Assembly (NCBI RefSeq): GCF_003149145.1 | Contig: NZ_QGDQ01000015.1 | Coordinates: 1-64,000, forward strand | DNA length: 64,000 nt | Origin: Quadrisphaera granulorum | GTDB taxonomy: Bacteria; Actinomycetota; Actinomycetes; Actinomycetales; Quadrisphaeraceae | Direction of reading: 5' to 3' | Shown here: one piece after another, positions 7,755 to 15,490 of the stretch | Position numbering within the stretch: position 1 is the stretch's first letter | Layout: each line of letters opens with the position of its first letter | The notes under the pieces: model-generated | Seen by the model: only the letters and a program-made list of their open reading frames with translations | Told to the model about the DNA's origin: nothing | The model's database searches: none | Translations under genes and position numbers: made by a program

Positions 7755-8972
7755 TCACGTGATCTCGCGGCGACCGGCACGCTCGGCGAAAGCGTCGATG
7801 GCCGCCAGCACCTCGTCGCTGCGCCAGAACGGTCCGATGCGGTGCTCCCGCTTCGACTTCAGGATGCCCGCGTCGACCAGCGTCCTCAGTGGCGGGTAGA
7901 TGTTGGGCGTCTGCACGCCCACCTCCTGAGCGGCGGCAGCAGCGCTGATCACCGGCTGTCGTGCGATGACGTCGAGCAGGGCCCAGGCATTGCTGTCCCT
8001 GCGGGCCGTCAGGGTCGAGGACCAGGCGGCCTTGATGCGGTCGATGTCGTCGACCAGGTGGCGCGCATTGCTGACCGCCCTCAAGGAGGCTTCCGCGACC
8101 GCGACAACGATCGGGTCGAGGTCACCCTCTCGGTAAGCGGTGAGTGCTGCGTGGTAGCCGTTGACGTCGGCAAGAAGCCCGGCGGACACCGGAACCGCGA
8201 CGTTCCTCGTCACCCCGCGGTGGCGGAGCATCGACTGGACGAGGGCTCGGCCCGTCCGCCCGTTGCCGTCGGTGAAGGGGTGGATGGTCTCGAACTGCGC
8301 ATGGGTCACGGCGGCTGAGACGAGCGCCGGCACCTCCCCGCGAGAAGCGAAGGTGACAAGGTCCTCCATGAGGTCACGGATTCGGCTGTGGTGGGGGGCG
8401 ATGAACGTGGCGCCCTGCGGGCTATCCGATCGTGTGCCGATCCACACCGCTTCCTGGCGCCACGAGCCCGGAGTGTGTCGAGGTTGGCTTGCCATGAGGA
8501 CGGCGTGCATCTGCAGGATGGACGCCGTCGAGATGCTCTCTGCCAGCTCGAGCGCGGCCCGCAGTGCACGGGTGTTTGCTGCGACGAGCTCGGCGTTCTG
8601 CCCCGTCGCGATGCCCAGCTCGGCGCTGAAGATGGCTCGTGCCGAGGCGGTCAGGTCTTCGATCTGCGATGACGATGCTGCCTCCGAGCGCAACAGGACC
8701 GGGGCGAAGCCCGACACCCGCGCGCCCAGTTCAGCGTCGAAACGGCTGAGCTCGTTCGCGGCCTCGGCGGCGAGTTCGGTGACGCGCGGGGACGGGCGCG
8801 GGAGGCGATCATGAATGAACGGCGGCACCGCCGACCGGTAGCTCGTCGGTGGCGTTCTGGCCCCGGGTCTCAGCGCTCGATCGGAGCTGGGGATCCACGT
8901 CTGCTCCTCCCACGTCAGAGCCGGCCACGGCGCTGGCTCACCCTGCGGATCCATGCGCGATGGTGACGTCAT
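7755..8972 (-). CDS. Fic/DOC family protein with C-terminal winged helix
   Basis: Predicted AMP-transferase (or related nucleotidyl transferase). The Fic active-site motif HPFTDGNGR is at residues 231-239, complete with the catalytic His. An N-terminal SSQIEDL element fits the inhibitory/Fic_N region. The C-terminus (about 330-405) reads as a winged-helix DNA-binding domain (VISAAAAAQEVGVQTPN and following), suggesting autoregulation. The start at 8972 is favoured over an ATG 12 codons upstream because GGAG lies seven bases before it. An AT-rich inverted repeat sits just upstream. The target protein is unknown. Confidence 0.85.
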   Translation of the reverse strand: MTSPSRMDPQGEPAPWPALTWEEQTWIPSSDRALRPGARTPPTSYRSAVPPFIHDRLPRPSPRVTELAAEAANELSRFDAELGARVSGFAPVLLRSEAASSSQIEDLTASARAIFSAELGIATGQNAELVAANTRALRAALELAESISTASILQMHAVLMASQPRHTPGSWRQEAVWIGTRSDSPQGATFIAPHHSRIRDLMEDLVTFASRGEVPALVSAAVTHAQFETIHPFTDGNGRTGRALVQSMLRHRGVTRNVAVPVSAGLLADVNGYHAALTAYREGDLDPIVVAVAEASLRAVSNARHLVDDIDRIKAAWSSTLTARRDSNAWALLDVIARQPVISAAAAAQEVGVQTPNIYPPLRTLVDAGILKSKREHRIGPFWRSDEVLAAIDAFAERAGRREIT

Positions 8973-8986
8973 AAGACTGCTCCACG

Positions 8987-9017
8987 TTTTTATGAGATCG
9001 AGGCACAAAGCATAAAA
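8987..9017. promoter_or_regulatory. AT-rich inverted repeat upstream of fic gene
   Basis: TTTTATG and CATAAAA face each other across about 17 bases (8988-8994 and 9011-9017), directly upstream of the chosen Fic start. Such an AT-rich patch is unusual in this GC-rich window. It could be the operator for the Fic protein's own winged-helix domain, or part of the promoter, or mark the left border of the neighbouring tnpB element. Confidence 0.4.
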
Positions 9018-9160
9018 TCATCGGTGGGCGCTATGTGGCCGTGCCCCTTGTGGTGGTGGACTCTCGGCCTGCTGAAGTCGGGCTGTCAGACCCCACCCCT
9101 ACCGTCTCGAACAGCCGTCCCGCCCATAGGGGCCGGCCCGGGAAATCGAGGAGGGGTGAG

Positions 9161-10741
9161 ATGTCCGCACAGCACGACGACGACGGTCAGCCCCTCGCCG
9201 CGACGCCCTCACCAGCGCCAGCGCCGACGCTTGCACCGACGGCTGTGCCGTTGCCAGTGCCGACGCCGGGGCCGGGGCCGGTGGTGCGCGCCTACCGCCT
9301 CGCCCTAGACCCCACCCCCACCCAGGCGACCGCCTTCGCCCGGCATGCGGGTGCCAGCCGGTGGGCGTTCAACTATGCCCTCGCCGCCAAGAAAGCCGCC
9401 CATGCTGCGTGCCGTGAGCAGGTCGACGCACTGACCGCCGCCGGTGTCCCCGAAGCCGAAGCCCGCAAGGCAGTGAAGGTTGAGGTGCCGGGGGCGTTCA
9501 CCGTGCAGAAGACCTGGCAGCACGAACGCACCGAAGTGTGCCCGTGGTGGGGTGAGGTCTCCTCCAAAGCGTTCGTGCAGGCCTTCCGCGACGCCGACAA
9601 AGCCTGGACCAACTGGCTAGCCTCCCTCAAAGGGCAACGGGCCGGGCACCGAGTGGGTTACCCCCGATTCAAGAAGCGCGGCCGATGCCGGGACTCCTTC
9701 CGCCTCGAAGGGGCCATCCGCCCTGAGGGCTACCGCCACCTCCTGCTGCCCCGCATCGGGCCGGTGCGCACCCACCAGACCTGCAAACCCCTCGCCCGCG
9801 CCCTGGAGCGTCAGGGCGGGCGGATCACTTCGGTGACCGTCTCCCGCGGGGCGCACCGTTGGTACGCCTCCGTCGTCGTCACCTTCCCCTCAGGGACTCT
9901 CCCGACTCCGCAGCGCGCCGCGCCGACACGGGCGCAGCAGCGCGCCGGAGTCGTCGGGGTGGACCTGGGCGTCAAGCACCTCGCTGCCCTGTCCGCCCTT
10001 GGCGCTGACGGGACGCTCGCTGAGTCGCTGGTGGCGAACCCTCGCCACGGCGCCCGAGGAGCTCGACGCCTGGCCAAAGCCCAACGTGCCCTGTCGCGTA
10101 CTCAGCGTGGCTCGCACCGGCGAGCCAAGGCTGCTGCCATCGTCGCTCGTCGTCACGCCGATCTCGCCGCTCAGCGAGCGACATCCATTCACGTGTTGAC
10201 CAAGCATCTGGCGACCACCTACGCCGGGGTCGCGATCGAGGACCTGCACGTGTCGGGGATGACCCGCTCCGCGAAGGGATCTCTCGCAAAGCCGGGACGC
10301 AACGTCCGCGCCAAGGCCGGACTCAACCGGTCCCTGGCGGATGTCTCCTTCGGGGAGATTCGCCGGCAGCTGGCCTACAAGACCCGCTGGTACGGCTCCA
10401 CGTTGCGTGTGGTGGGGCGGTTCGAGCCGACGAGCAAGACGTGTTCGGCGTGTGGCAGGCAAGACCCACACCTGTCGCTGGCCGAGCGGATCTACGAGTG
10501 CCCGTGCGGTCTGAGGTTGGACCGTGACCTGAACGCTGCGCGCAACATCCGCGTCGCGGGGTTCGAGCCTGCGGCGTGGGCTGCTGCCGTCGCCCGGGGT
10601 AGCCGGGAGACGTCAAACGCTCGCCGAGGACCTGCAAGTCCTCACACCCGCCCGGGTGTGGGGCTGGGACCGTTGACGCGAGAAGACCATCCCGACACGG
10701 CCGCTGCAGTGGCGGTCGGGGTGGTCACCTCGGGCAGGTAA
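9161..10741 (+). CDS. tnpB: TnpB-family RNA-guided nuclease (OrfB, IS605 type)
   Basis: The RuvC-like catalytic triad is intact: Asp in GVDLGVKHLAALS, Glu in IEDLHVSGM and Asp in DRDLNAARNI. A four-Cys zinc ribbon (CSACG...CPCG) sits between the last two. Family members use an omega RNA from the element's 3' end to cut DNA and promote element retention. The start at 9161 has a strong GAGGAGGGG Shine-Dalgarno; the frame is open further upstream but that would add a Pro-rich leader. After the catalytic end, about 60 more residues (poor in recognisable sequence) overlap the hairpin region likely to be the omega RNA. 526 residues. Confidence 0.85.
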   Translation: MSAQHDDDGQPLAATPSPAPAPTLAPTAVPLPVPTPGPGPVVRAYRLALDPTPTQATAFARHAGASRWAFNYALAAKKAAHAACREQVDALTAAGVPEAEARKAVKVEVPGAFTVQKTWQHERTEVCPWWGEVSSKAFVQAFRDADKAWTNWLASLKGQRAGHRVGYPRFKKRGRCRDSFRLEGAIRPEGYRHLLLPRIGPVRTHQTCKPLARALERQGGRITSVTVSRGAHRWYASVVVTFPSGTLPTPQRAAPTRAQQRAGVVGVDLGVKHLAALSALGADGTLAESLVANPRHGARGARRLAKAQRALSRTQRGSHRRAKAAAIVARRHADLAAQRATSIHVLTKHLATTYAGVAIEDLHVSGMTRSAKGSLAKPGRNVRAKAGLNRSLADVSFGEIRRQLAYKTRWYGSTLRVVGRFEPTSKTCSACGRQDPHLSLAERIYECPCGLRLDRDLNAARNIRVAGFEPAAWAAAVARGSRETSNARRGPASPHTRPGVGLGPLTREDHPDTAAAVAVGVVTSGR

Positions 10742-10770
10742 CTCCCCGACGCGTCCCGGCGTGAAGTGGA
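10560..10770 (+). ncRNA. Candidate omega RNA / right-end structure of the tnpB element
   Basis: Overlapping and following the tnpB 3' end are two adjacent perfect hairpins: GAGGAC/GTCCTC (10626-10643, six-base loop) and CACACCC/GGGTGTG (10643-10660, four-base loop). This is where omega RNAs of related elements lie. The exact ends and the guide boundary cannot be read from the sequence alone. Confidence 0.35.
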
Positions 10771-10808
10771 AGTCCACCACTCCACGGGACGTGACCCTGA
10801 CCACGGCA

Positions 10809-10845
10809 CCCTCCGACGCTAGTGGCACGGCGAGCCGTCGGAGGG
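10809..10845 (-). terminator. Hairpin overlapping the end of the first TOPRIM gene
   Basis: CCCTCCGACG pairs perfectly with CGTCGGAGGG around a 17-base loop. On the minus strand the 5' arm lies in the last codons of the TOPRIM gene and the TAG stop is in the loop. No T run follows, as is common in GC-rich genomes. It could end transcription of the ATPase/TOPRIM unit. Confidence 0.45.
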
Positions 10846-11535
10846 GCGTTCCGGCTGCCGGACCTCACCCGATCTCGTGCCGAGATCGGCGACGAACTGT
10901 CGGAGCGGTGCGAGGGCATCTCCACGGATGTCGAACGCCCCGTGAGCGATACCCATCCCGACGTTCTTGGGCGTCTTCGGGAAGGTAGCGAGGTAGGCCT
11001 GGAGAGCTCCTTTGAGGAGCCGTGATCGGGGTGCGCTGGCGAGAGTTGACGCTCGAACGAATGCCATCGCCTCCTTGAAGGCGGACGGGTGAGCCGGTAC
11101 CTCGGCGAGCAGCTGTTCAAGAGCGCCTTGGGCTCCACCTCCAGGGAGGACGAAGACACCCGCGGCAAGGGTGTCCGACGCAGCCCATCCCCCGGGCTGC
11201 TCGGGGAGCGGCAGATCCGCCCGCCGCAGTGCCCCCGTGCAGGAGGCGAACGCACCCTCCGGGTTCGCGTCAGCGTCGCGCAGGAGCGCAATGGCCCGCA
11301 CGTTGGTCGCGAACTCGGGGGCACGCGCCATGGCGCGCAGTGCGCTGCCCCAGTCCGTGTCTTTGCCGGTCATGTCGATGATGAGGAGGCTCGGTACGCC
11401 TACCTCTTCTGCCACCGCCGCCGTCAGGTACAGGTCGTCGGCGCCCTCCACCAGCGCGAGTGCCGCGGTGTCGAACCGGGTGGGCTCAGGGGCAGGGAAC
11501 GGCGTGTAGCGAGCGGTGAAGATGCCGAGTCGCAT
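10819..11535 (-). CDS. TOPRIM-fold protein (DUF3226-like), partner of OLD-like ATPase, copy 1
   Basis: Predicted nuclease or regulatory TOPRIM protein, 238 residues. The TOPRIM signature is visible: the Glu motif ALVEGADDLYL (Glu30) and the Asp pair in LLRDADANP (Asp87, Asp89). The start is the ATG at 11535, which shares one base with the TGA of the upstream ATPase (TGATG), so the two are co-translated. Proteins of this type pair with AAA/ABC-type ATPases in OLD, Gabija and PARIS (AriB) defence systems; the exact family here (DUF3226 or DUF4435-like) is inferred from motifs. A paralogous pair lies at 17074-18827. Confidence 0.7.
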   Translation of the reverse strand: MRLGIFTARYTPFPAPEPTRFDTAALALVEGADDLYLTAAVAEEVGVPSLLIIDMTGKDTDWGSALRAMARAPEFATNVRAIALLRDADANPEGAFASCTGALRRADLPLPEQPGGWAASDTLAAGVFVLPGGGAQGALEQLLAEVPAHPSAFKEAMAFVRASTLASAPRSRLLKGALQAYLATFPKTPKNVGMGIAHGAFDIRGDALAPLRQFVADLGTRSGEVRQPERPSDGSPCH

Positions 11536-12626
11536 CAGCGCAGATCCACGTTCAGGCTGAGCCCAGCGACGATGTCGGGCTGCTCGTAGACCGCGACACC
11601 GGTGAGTCCGGCCTGGCCCCGGGTGAGGCGGTACAGGCGCAGGTCGTCCGGCTGCTCGCTGAACGCTGACGCCGCAGCTGTCAGGCACTCATCGCTGTGT
11701 GTCGTGGCGAAGACCTGCACGTCCAGCCTGGTGGCGGCACGGTGCAGCACCTTCCACAGGTGCTCCATGACGCTCCAGTGCATCCCCTTCTCGACCTCGT
11801 CGAGCAAGAGCACTCCGCCTCGGGCCTCTTCCATCGCCAGGAGGTGGTACGTGAGCATGAGGGGACCGTCCCCGAGGAGCGACAGCGGGAGGACGACGCC
11901 GCCGTCGAGCTCGGCGTGGAGCTCTGACCGTGAGGGACCGACCAGGACCTCCAGCCCCCTGATGCGGGGATCGAGCCCCTGCAAGGCTTCCACCAGGGTG
12001 CGGTCGCGTCGCGTCCGCCGGAGCTCGGAGTAGGCAGCCTCGATGCTGAACGAGACACCGGTCTTGACGAAGTACGACTTGACCAGCTCGTCGAGGGACG
12101 CCGGCGGTTCGAGCGGCATCGACACGCTCATCTGCTGCACCGCGGAGGCGAGCCCCCCGACCGCATGGACCTCGACGCGCTGGGTGCGCTCGACCGGCGG
12201 CGATCCCTCGTGCTCGACGGTGACCTTGACCGAGGCGCTCGCGGTCTGGGTACTCAGATCGGCAGCCACGGAAGCGCCTGCCTGGGGCGCTGCGGGATCA
12301 CCGGTGATCGTGATGGTCGAGCGCCGGCCTGCTCGGACACCCGACAGGACGATCGGGCGGCTGGAGTCCAACTCGTGGAAGAACGAGCTCCAGGGGCTGT
12401 CGCGATCGGACCAGGGGAACTCCACTGGCGGGCGGTTACGCAGCGGCCGCAGGACTTGCAGCGCATTCGACGCGGCGAACGGACCACACGCCAGGAGGAG
12501 GATCGCCTCGAGGATCGTCGTCTTGCCGGTGTCGTTGCGTCCGGCGATGACGTTGACTCGCGCCAGGTCGTCCAGCTCTAGCGCGACGAGCCCGCGGTAC
12601 CCGTCAAACCGCACGCTCCGATACAT
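11535..12626 (-). CDS. OLD-like ABC-type ATPase (AAA_15/AAA_21 type), copy 1
   Basis: 363 residues. The N-terminus MYRSVRFDGYRGL is the usual first strand of SMC/OLD-like ATPases. Walker A GRNDTGKT is at 29-36, an ABC-signature-like PLSLLGDG at about 247-254, Walker B GGVLLLDEVEKG at 270-281 and the H-loop His in FATTHSDE at 310. There is no fused nuclease domain; instead the next gene encodes a TOPRIM protein with overlapping start. This is a two-gene OLD-like arrangement, as in PARIS (AriA/AriB). The hypothetical gene 87 bp upstream on the same strand may belong to the unit. Confidence 0.8.
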   Translation of the reverse strand: MYRSVRFDGYRGLVALELDDLARVNVIAGRNDTGKTTILEAILLLACGPFAASNALQVLRPLRNRPPVEFPWSDRDSPWSSFFHELDSSRPIVLSGVRAGRRSTITITGDPAAPQAGASVAADLSTQTASASVKVTVEHEGSPPVERTQRVEVHAVGGLASAVQQMSVSMPLEPPASLDELVKSYFVKTGVSFSIEAAYSELRRTRRDRTLVEALQGLDPRIRGLEVLVGPSRSELHAELDGGVVLPLSLLGDGPLMLTYHLLAMEEARGGVLLLDEVEKGMHWSVMEHLWKVLHRAATRLDVQVFATTHSDECLTAAASAFSEQPDDLRLYRLTRGQAGLTGVAVYEQPDIVAGLSLNVDLR

Positions 12627-12713
12627 GCCCGAGACCCTACTGACCGGCCAAGCCCGACGACGTCGCGAAGCCAGCGGGCCACGGAGGGTGGTTGACCGAC
12701 CGCGGGCTGGACC

Positions 12714-13655
12714 TCATGGTGCGGGAGTGACTTCTGCGGTGGCCTCCGTGAGCCACGCCGCGCGCGAGCGGAGCAGGGGCAAGAAGCGGACGACGTCCTC
12801 GGCCTGGTCGGGCTGCTCCGGGCATGGCGGGTGCTCGAGGGCCCGCTGCAGACGGGCTGCAGCCTCGGCCGGACCGAGGTCGAGCACCTCGGTGATCGGT
12901 TCGGTGGCGGAGGCTGAGGCGTAGTCCGAGCGCAGCCGGGCGACGTCCCGTCCCTCCGTGAACCAGACGTCCTTGACGCCGCCGCCGAGCTCGTGGTCGA
13001 TGAGCACGGACATCGCGTGCTGCCGGTGGCCGTAGGCGAACTCGACGACGATCGACTCCTGGACGCCCAGCGTGTCGCGATAGCACCAGACGCGTTCCAC
13101 TGCCGGGCGTCCGGCCGGTGCCGCCCAGCGGGGCAGCGACACCCCCGCGGCGACGAGCCGCTCGGCCGCCGCCTTCGCCGTGTCCGCACCCCGCCCTCCC
13201 AGGAGGGTGGACAGCACCCGCAACAGGCCAGCGTCGTCGGGGGAGCCCTCCTGTTCCGCCGCACTGAGGAGGAGCGCGACCAACGCGTTGACCTGCTGTT
13301 GGATGGGCCTCTCGACGACGTCGTCGGTGCTGGGGCCGTCGTCGTCGCCCTCCACATCGGCCGTCAGCTCCTCCACGAGCGACGCGAGCAGGAGGCAGCC
13401 TTCGAGCTCTGCCTCGAAGGGATGGCGTGATGCGCGCATGTCGGCCAGCGCAGCCGCGAGCAGGTCGTCGACGAGGCGCCCCTCGCCAGCTTCGGCGAGC
13501 GCCTGCTGGAGAGCGGCAAGAGGCACATCGGCCTCGTTCTCACGCTGCGCATCGCGCGGCGGAGCAGGCGGGGGCGTCTTCGGTGGTGCGCTCGCGGGAC
13601 CGACCTGGCGGGGACGAGTCGCGTTGCGGCGAGGGGGTCGCTGCTGTCGAGCCAT
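12714..13655 (-). CDS. Conserved hypothetical protein, possible first gene of ATPase/TOPRIM unit
   Basis: 313 residues; not recognised. The first 45 residues are Pro/Arg/Gln-rich and probably disordered. The middle is helical and acidic (around VEELTADVEGDDDG). The last third has a mixed alpha/beta look, with YRDTLGVQESIVVEFAYGH and then HELGGGVKDVWF. No signal peptide or membrane segment. It is transcribed toward the ATPase with an 87-bp gap, so co-transcription is possible. The Asp-rich run is encoded by a GTCGTC tract of the type seen across this window. Confidence 0.6.
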   Translation of the reverse strand: MARQQRPPRRNATRPRQVGPASAPPKTPPPAPPRDAQRENEADVPLAALQQALAEAGEGRLVDDLLAAALADMRASRHPFEAELEGCLLLASLVEELTADVEGDDDGPSTDDVVERPIQQQVNALVALLLSAAEQEGSPDDAGLLRVLSTLLGGRGADTAKAAAERLVAAGVSLPRWAAPAGRPAVERVWCYRDTLGVQESIVVEFAYGHRQHAMSVLIDHELGGGVKDVWFTEGRDVARLRSDYASASATEPITEVLDLGPAEAAARLQRALEHPPCPEQPDQAEDVVRFLPLLRSRAAWLTEATAEVTPAP

Positions 13656-13753
13656 GGTCCCAGGTTCCCAAACCGAGCCTCCGACGCCGCCTGCGGGGCA
13701 AAGTCGTCCCAGGCCCCGCTACACCTGGAGCGCCGTTACGCCGATGGAGTGAC

Positions 13754-14281
13754 ATGGACTTTGTCACGGTGGAAGCCCTCGTCAAGCGGGCCGTGTTCTC
13801 GCTCGTGCACGACGGCAACCCGGCGGGCGACGAGCCTGCCGACGTCCCCGGCTCGGTGGGGCAGCGGCACCTGGTGCAGGAGCTGGCCTGTCGCGTCGCG
13901 CCGCTGCTGCCGCAGGGGTGGACCCTCGAGTACGGCGACGGCCGGGTCGAACCTGACCTCGTCGTGCGCCGTACCAACACCCCCGGGGACGACGACAGCG
14001 GCGGCCTGCTGGCCATCGGCGTGCGGACTGCGTCCCCCGCTCGCCGCGCGAGCGTGGCGGACGAGGCATGGCGGACCCTCGCCGGCTTCGCCGCGCGCGG
14101 GCACCAGCACGCGGTGGTCGTGATGCTCGGGCTCGACCTCGCCCGCGGCGTGCAGCCGACCTGGCAGTGGGCCGCCTGCGGCGCCGCGGCCTCCGACCCC
14201 CGCCCGGTGCCCATCTTCACCGACGTCGAGCTCCGCAGCCTGGCCGTCGCGCGCCTCCAGCGGGAGCTGCAGCGCTCCTGA
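13754..14281 (+). CDS. Hypothetical protein
   Basis: 175 residues, start at ATG 13754, transcribed away from the 12714 gene. A segment GDGRVEPDLVVRR followed by GGLLAIGVRT is reminiscent of restriction-nuclease-like folds (E/D-x(n)-D then a beta strand), but no family can be named. No membrane segments. The gene is divergently placed between a possible defence unit and the PIG-L gene. Confidence 0.55.
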   Translation: MDFVTVEALVKRAVFSLVHDGNPAGDEPADVPGSVGQRHLVQELACRVAPLLPQGWTLEYGDGRVEPDLVVRRTNTPGDDDSGGLLAIGVRTASPARRASVADEAWRTLAGFAARGHQHAVVVMLGLDLARGVQPTWQWAACGAAASDPRPVPIFTDVELRSLAVARLQRELQRS

Positions 14282-14360
14282 CCGTCCCGTGAGCTCTCGT
14301 GAGCTCAGACCCCCGGCGCGCCTCCCCGGATCCGCACGGCGTGCCGATCACGATCGAGGG

Positions 14361-15479
14361 GTGCGTGTCGCCCAGCTCCGGAGCCCGCGCGCCGTCGTCG
14401 TGACGGCTGCGGCCGCCGTCGTCGTTGTCCTCGGAGTCCTCCAGAGTGCCGCCCCCGCGCTCGCGGCCAGCGAGCGATCCTTCGCCGGTACCACCACGGT
14501 GACCACCCCACCAGAAGGCACCGAGGTCCCCGAGCAGTGGCGCCCGACGACGGCGCCCGGCGTCACCGGTGTGCTCTACGCGGTGCTGCCGCACCCTGAC
14601 GACGAGTTCGAGGTTTGGTCGCAGGTACAGAACACCCCCGACCTCTTCAAGGTGTTCGTGCTTCTCACCCGCGGTGAGCAGACCGCCAACTGCGCGCCCG
14701 ACACCCCCGGCTACGAGCCCGCCGTCGAACCGGCGCCGGTGCCGATGCCCCGCGGCCGCTGGACGGCCTCGTGCGAGCAGGCCCGCCTCGACTCCTGGCG
14801 CGGCTTCTTCACCGACATGGCCGTGACCGACCCCTCCGTGCCCGCCACCTTCACCGACCGCGGTGCGGTGACCCGTCTCGCCGGCTCGCGCAGCACCCGG
14901 GTCTGCCGCGTGGACGGCGAGGAGGACCAGTGCGCCAGCCGCGACCGCACCGCTCGCGTCTGGACCGACGACGGCGGGCACGGCGCCCTCGTGGTCTTCG
15001 ACCTCGGCGACGGCGACCTCACCCCCTCCGAGGTGGCATGGGCGATGCAGGCGGTGCGCGACAACCGCAGCCGGCTCGGCATCGACCCGACGCTGCCCAG
15101 CCGCGGCGTCGTCGGGTCGTACTACGACGAGGTCACCGCCGCCGGGTTCCAGTACCGGCACCCCGATCACCGGGCCGTGGCCAAGGTGCTGTGGTCCACC
15201 AACTTCGGCCTCGGCCCACAGATGGGCGCTGCGGGCGCCGACGACCTGCGCGCCACCGTCAAGGGGACGGTCAGCGAGACGGCGCTGGACACCGCCTTCG
15301 GGCCCGAGGGCGCCGAGTGGCGCGGCGCCCACGCCCGGCGCTACGGCTGGCTGTGGCGCGACGACACCGACGCCGTCACCGGCGGCGTCGTGCACTCCTA
15401 TCAGGTGGACCGCACCGGCCAGCGCCGCCTGTTCCACCGCGCGCAGCTGTTTTGGAAGACCTTCGACGACGCCAGCTAG
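14361..15479 (+). CDS. Exported PIG-L/LmbE family deacetylase
   Basis: Zinc-dependent N-acetylglucosaminyl deacetylase fold. The metal motif HPDDE follows a first beta strand (VLYAVLPHPDDEFEVW) and the second motif HPDH is in YRHPDHRAVAK. The N-terminus from the GTG at 14361 (RVAQLRSPRAVVV, hydrophobic stretch, ending APALA) looks like a signal peptide; an earlier in-frame GTG at 14289 would add 24 residues. Exported members may act on cell-envelope sugars rather than on mycothiol or GPI precursors; the substrate is not known. The threonine/serine exporter gene follows after 11 bp. Confidence 0.75.
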   Translation: MRVAQLRSPRAVVVTAAAAVVVVLGVLQSAAPALAASERSFAGTTTVTTPPEGTEVPEQWRPTTAPGVTGVLYAVLPHPDDEFEVWSQVQNTPDLFKVFVLLTRGEQTANCAPDTPGYEPAVEPAPVPMPRGRWTASCEQARLDSWRGFFTDMAVTDPSVPATFTDRGAVTRLAGSRSTRVCRVDGEEDQCASRDRTARVWTDDGGHGALVVFDLGDGDLTPSEVAWAMQAVRDNRSRLGIDPTLPSRGVVGSYYDEVTAAGFQYRHPDHRAVAKVLWSTNFGLGPQMGAAGADDLRATVKGTVSETALDTAFGPEGAEWRGAHARRYGWLWRDDTDAVTGGVVHSYQVDRTGQRRLFHRAQLFWKTFDDAS

Positions 15480-15490
15480 CGTCATCTCCG

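Larger units (their letters stand above)
9025..10800 (+). mobile_element. IS1341-type solo tnpB element (IS200/IS605 or IS607 superfamily)
   Basis: A tnpB gene without a tnpA partner, followed by hairpin-rich DNA of the kind found at the right end of these elements. The borders are estimates: no target duplication is expected for this superfamily and the ends are not marked by terminal inverted repeats. The element lies between the Fic gene and the first ATPase/TOPRIM module. A small hairpin GTGGA-AG-TCCAC near 10770 may belong to the right end. Confidence 0.5.

Noticed and set aside
6419-7780. A 453-codon minus-strand frame opposite the recombinase at 6782
   Set aside because: Antisense artefact: the plus strand has all recombinase active-site residues.
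10741-11535. Longer N-terminus for TOPRIM copy 1 (from 11688)
   Set aside because: The added 50 residues are Arg/Pro-rich antisense-like sequence inside the ATPase gene, and the ATG at 11535 gives a normal TGATG coupling.
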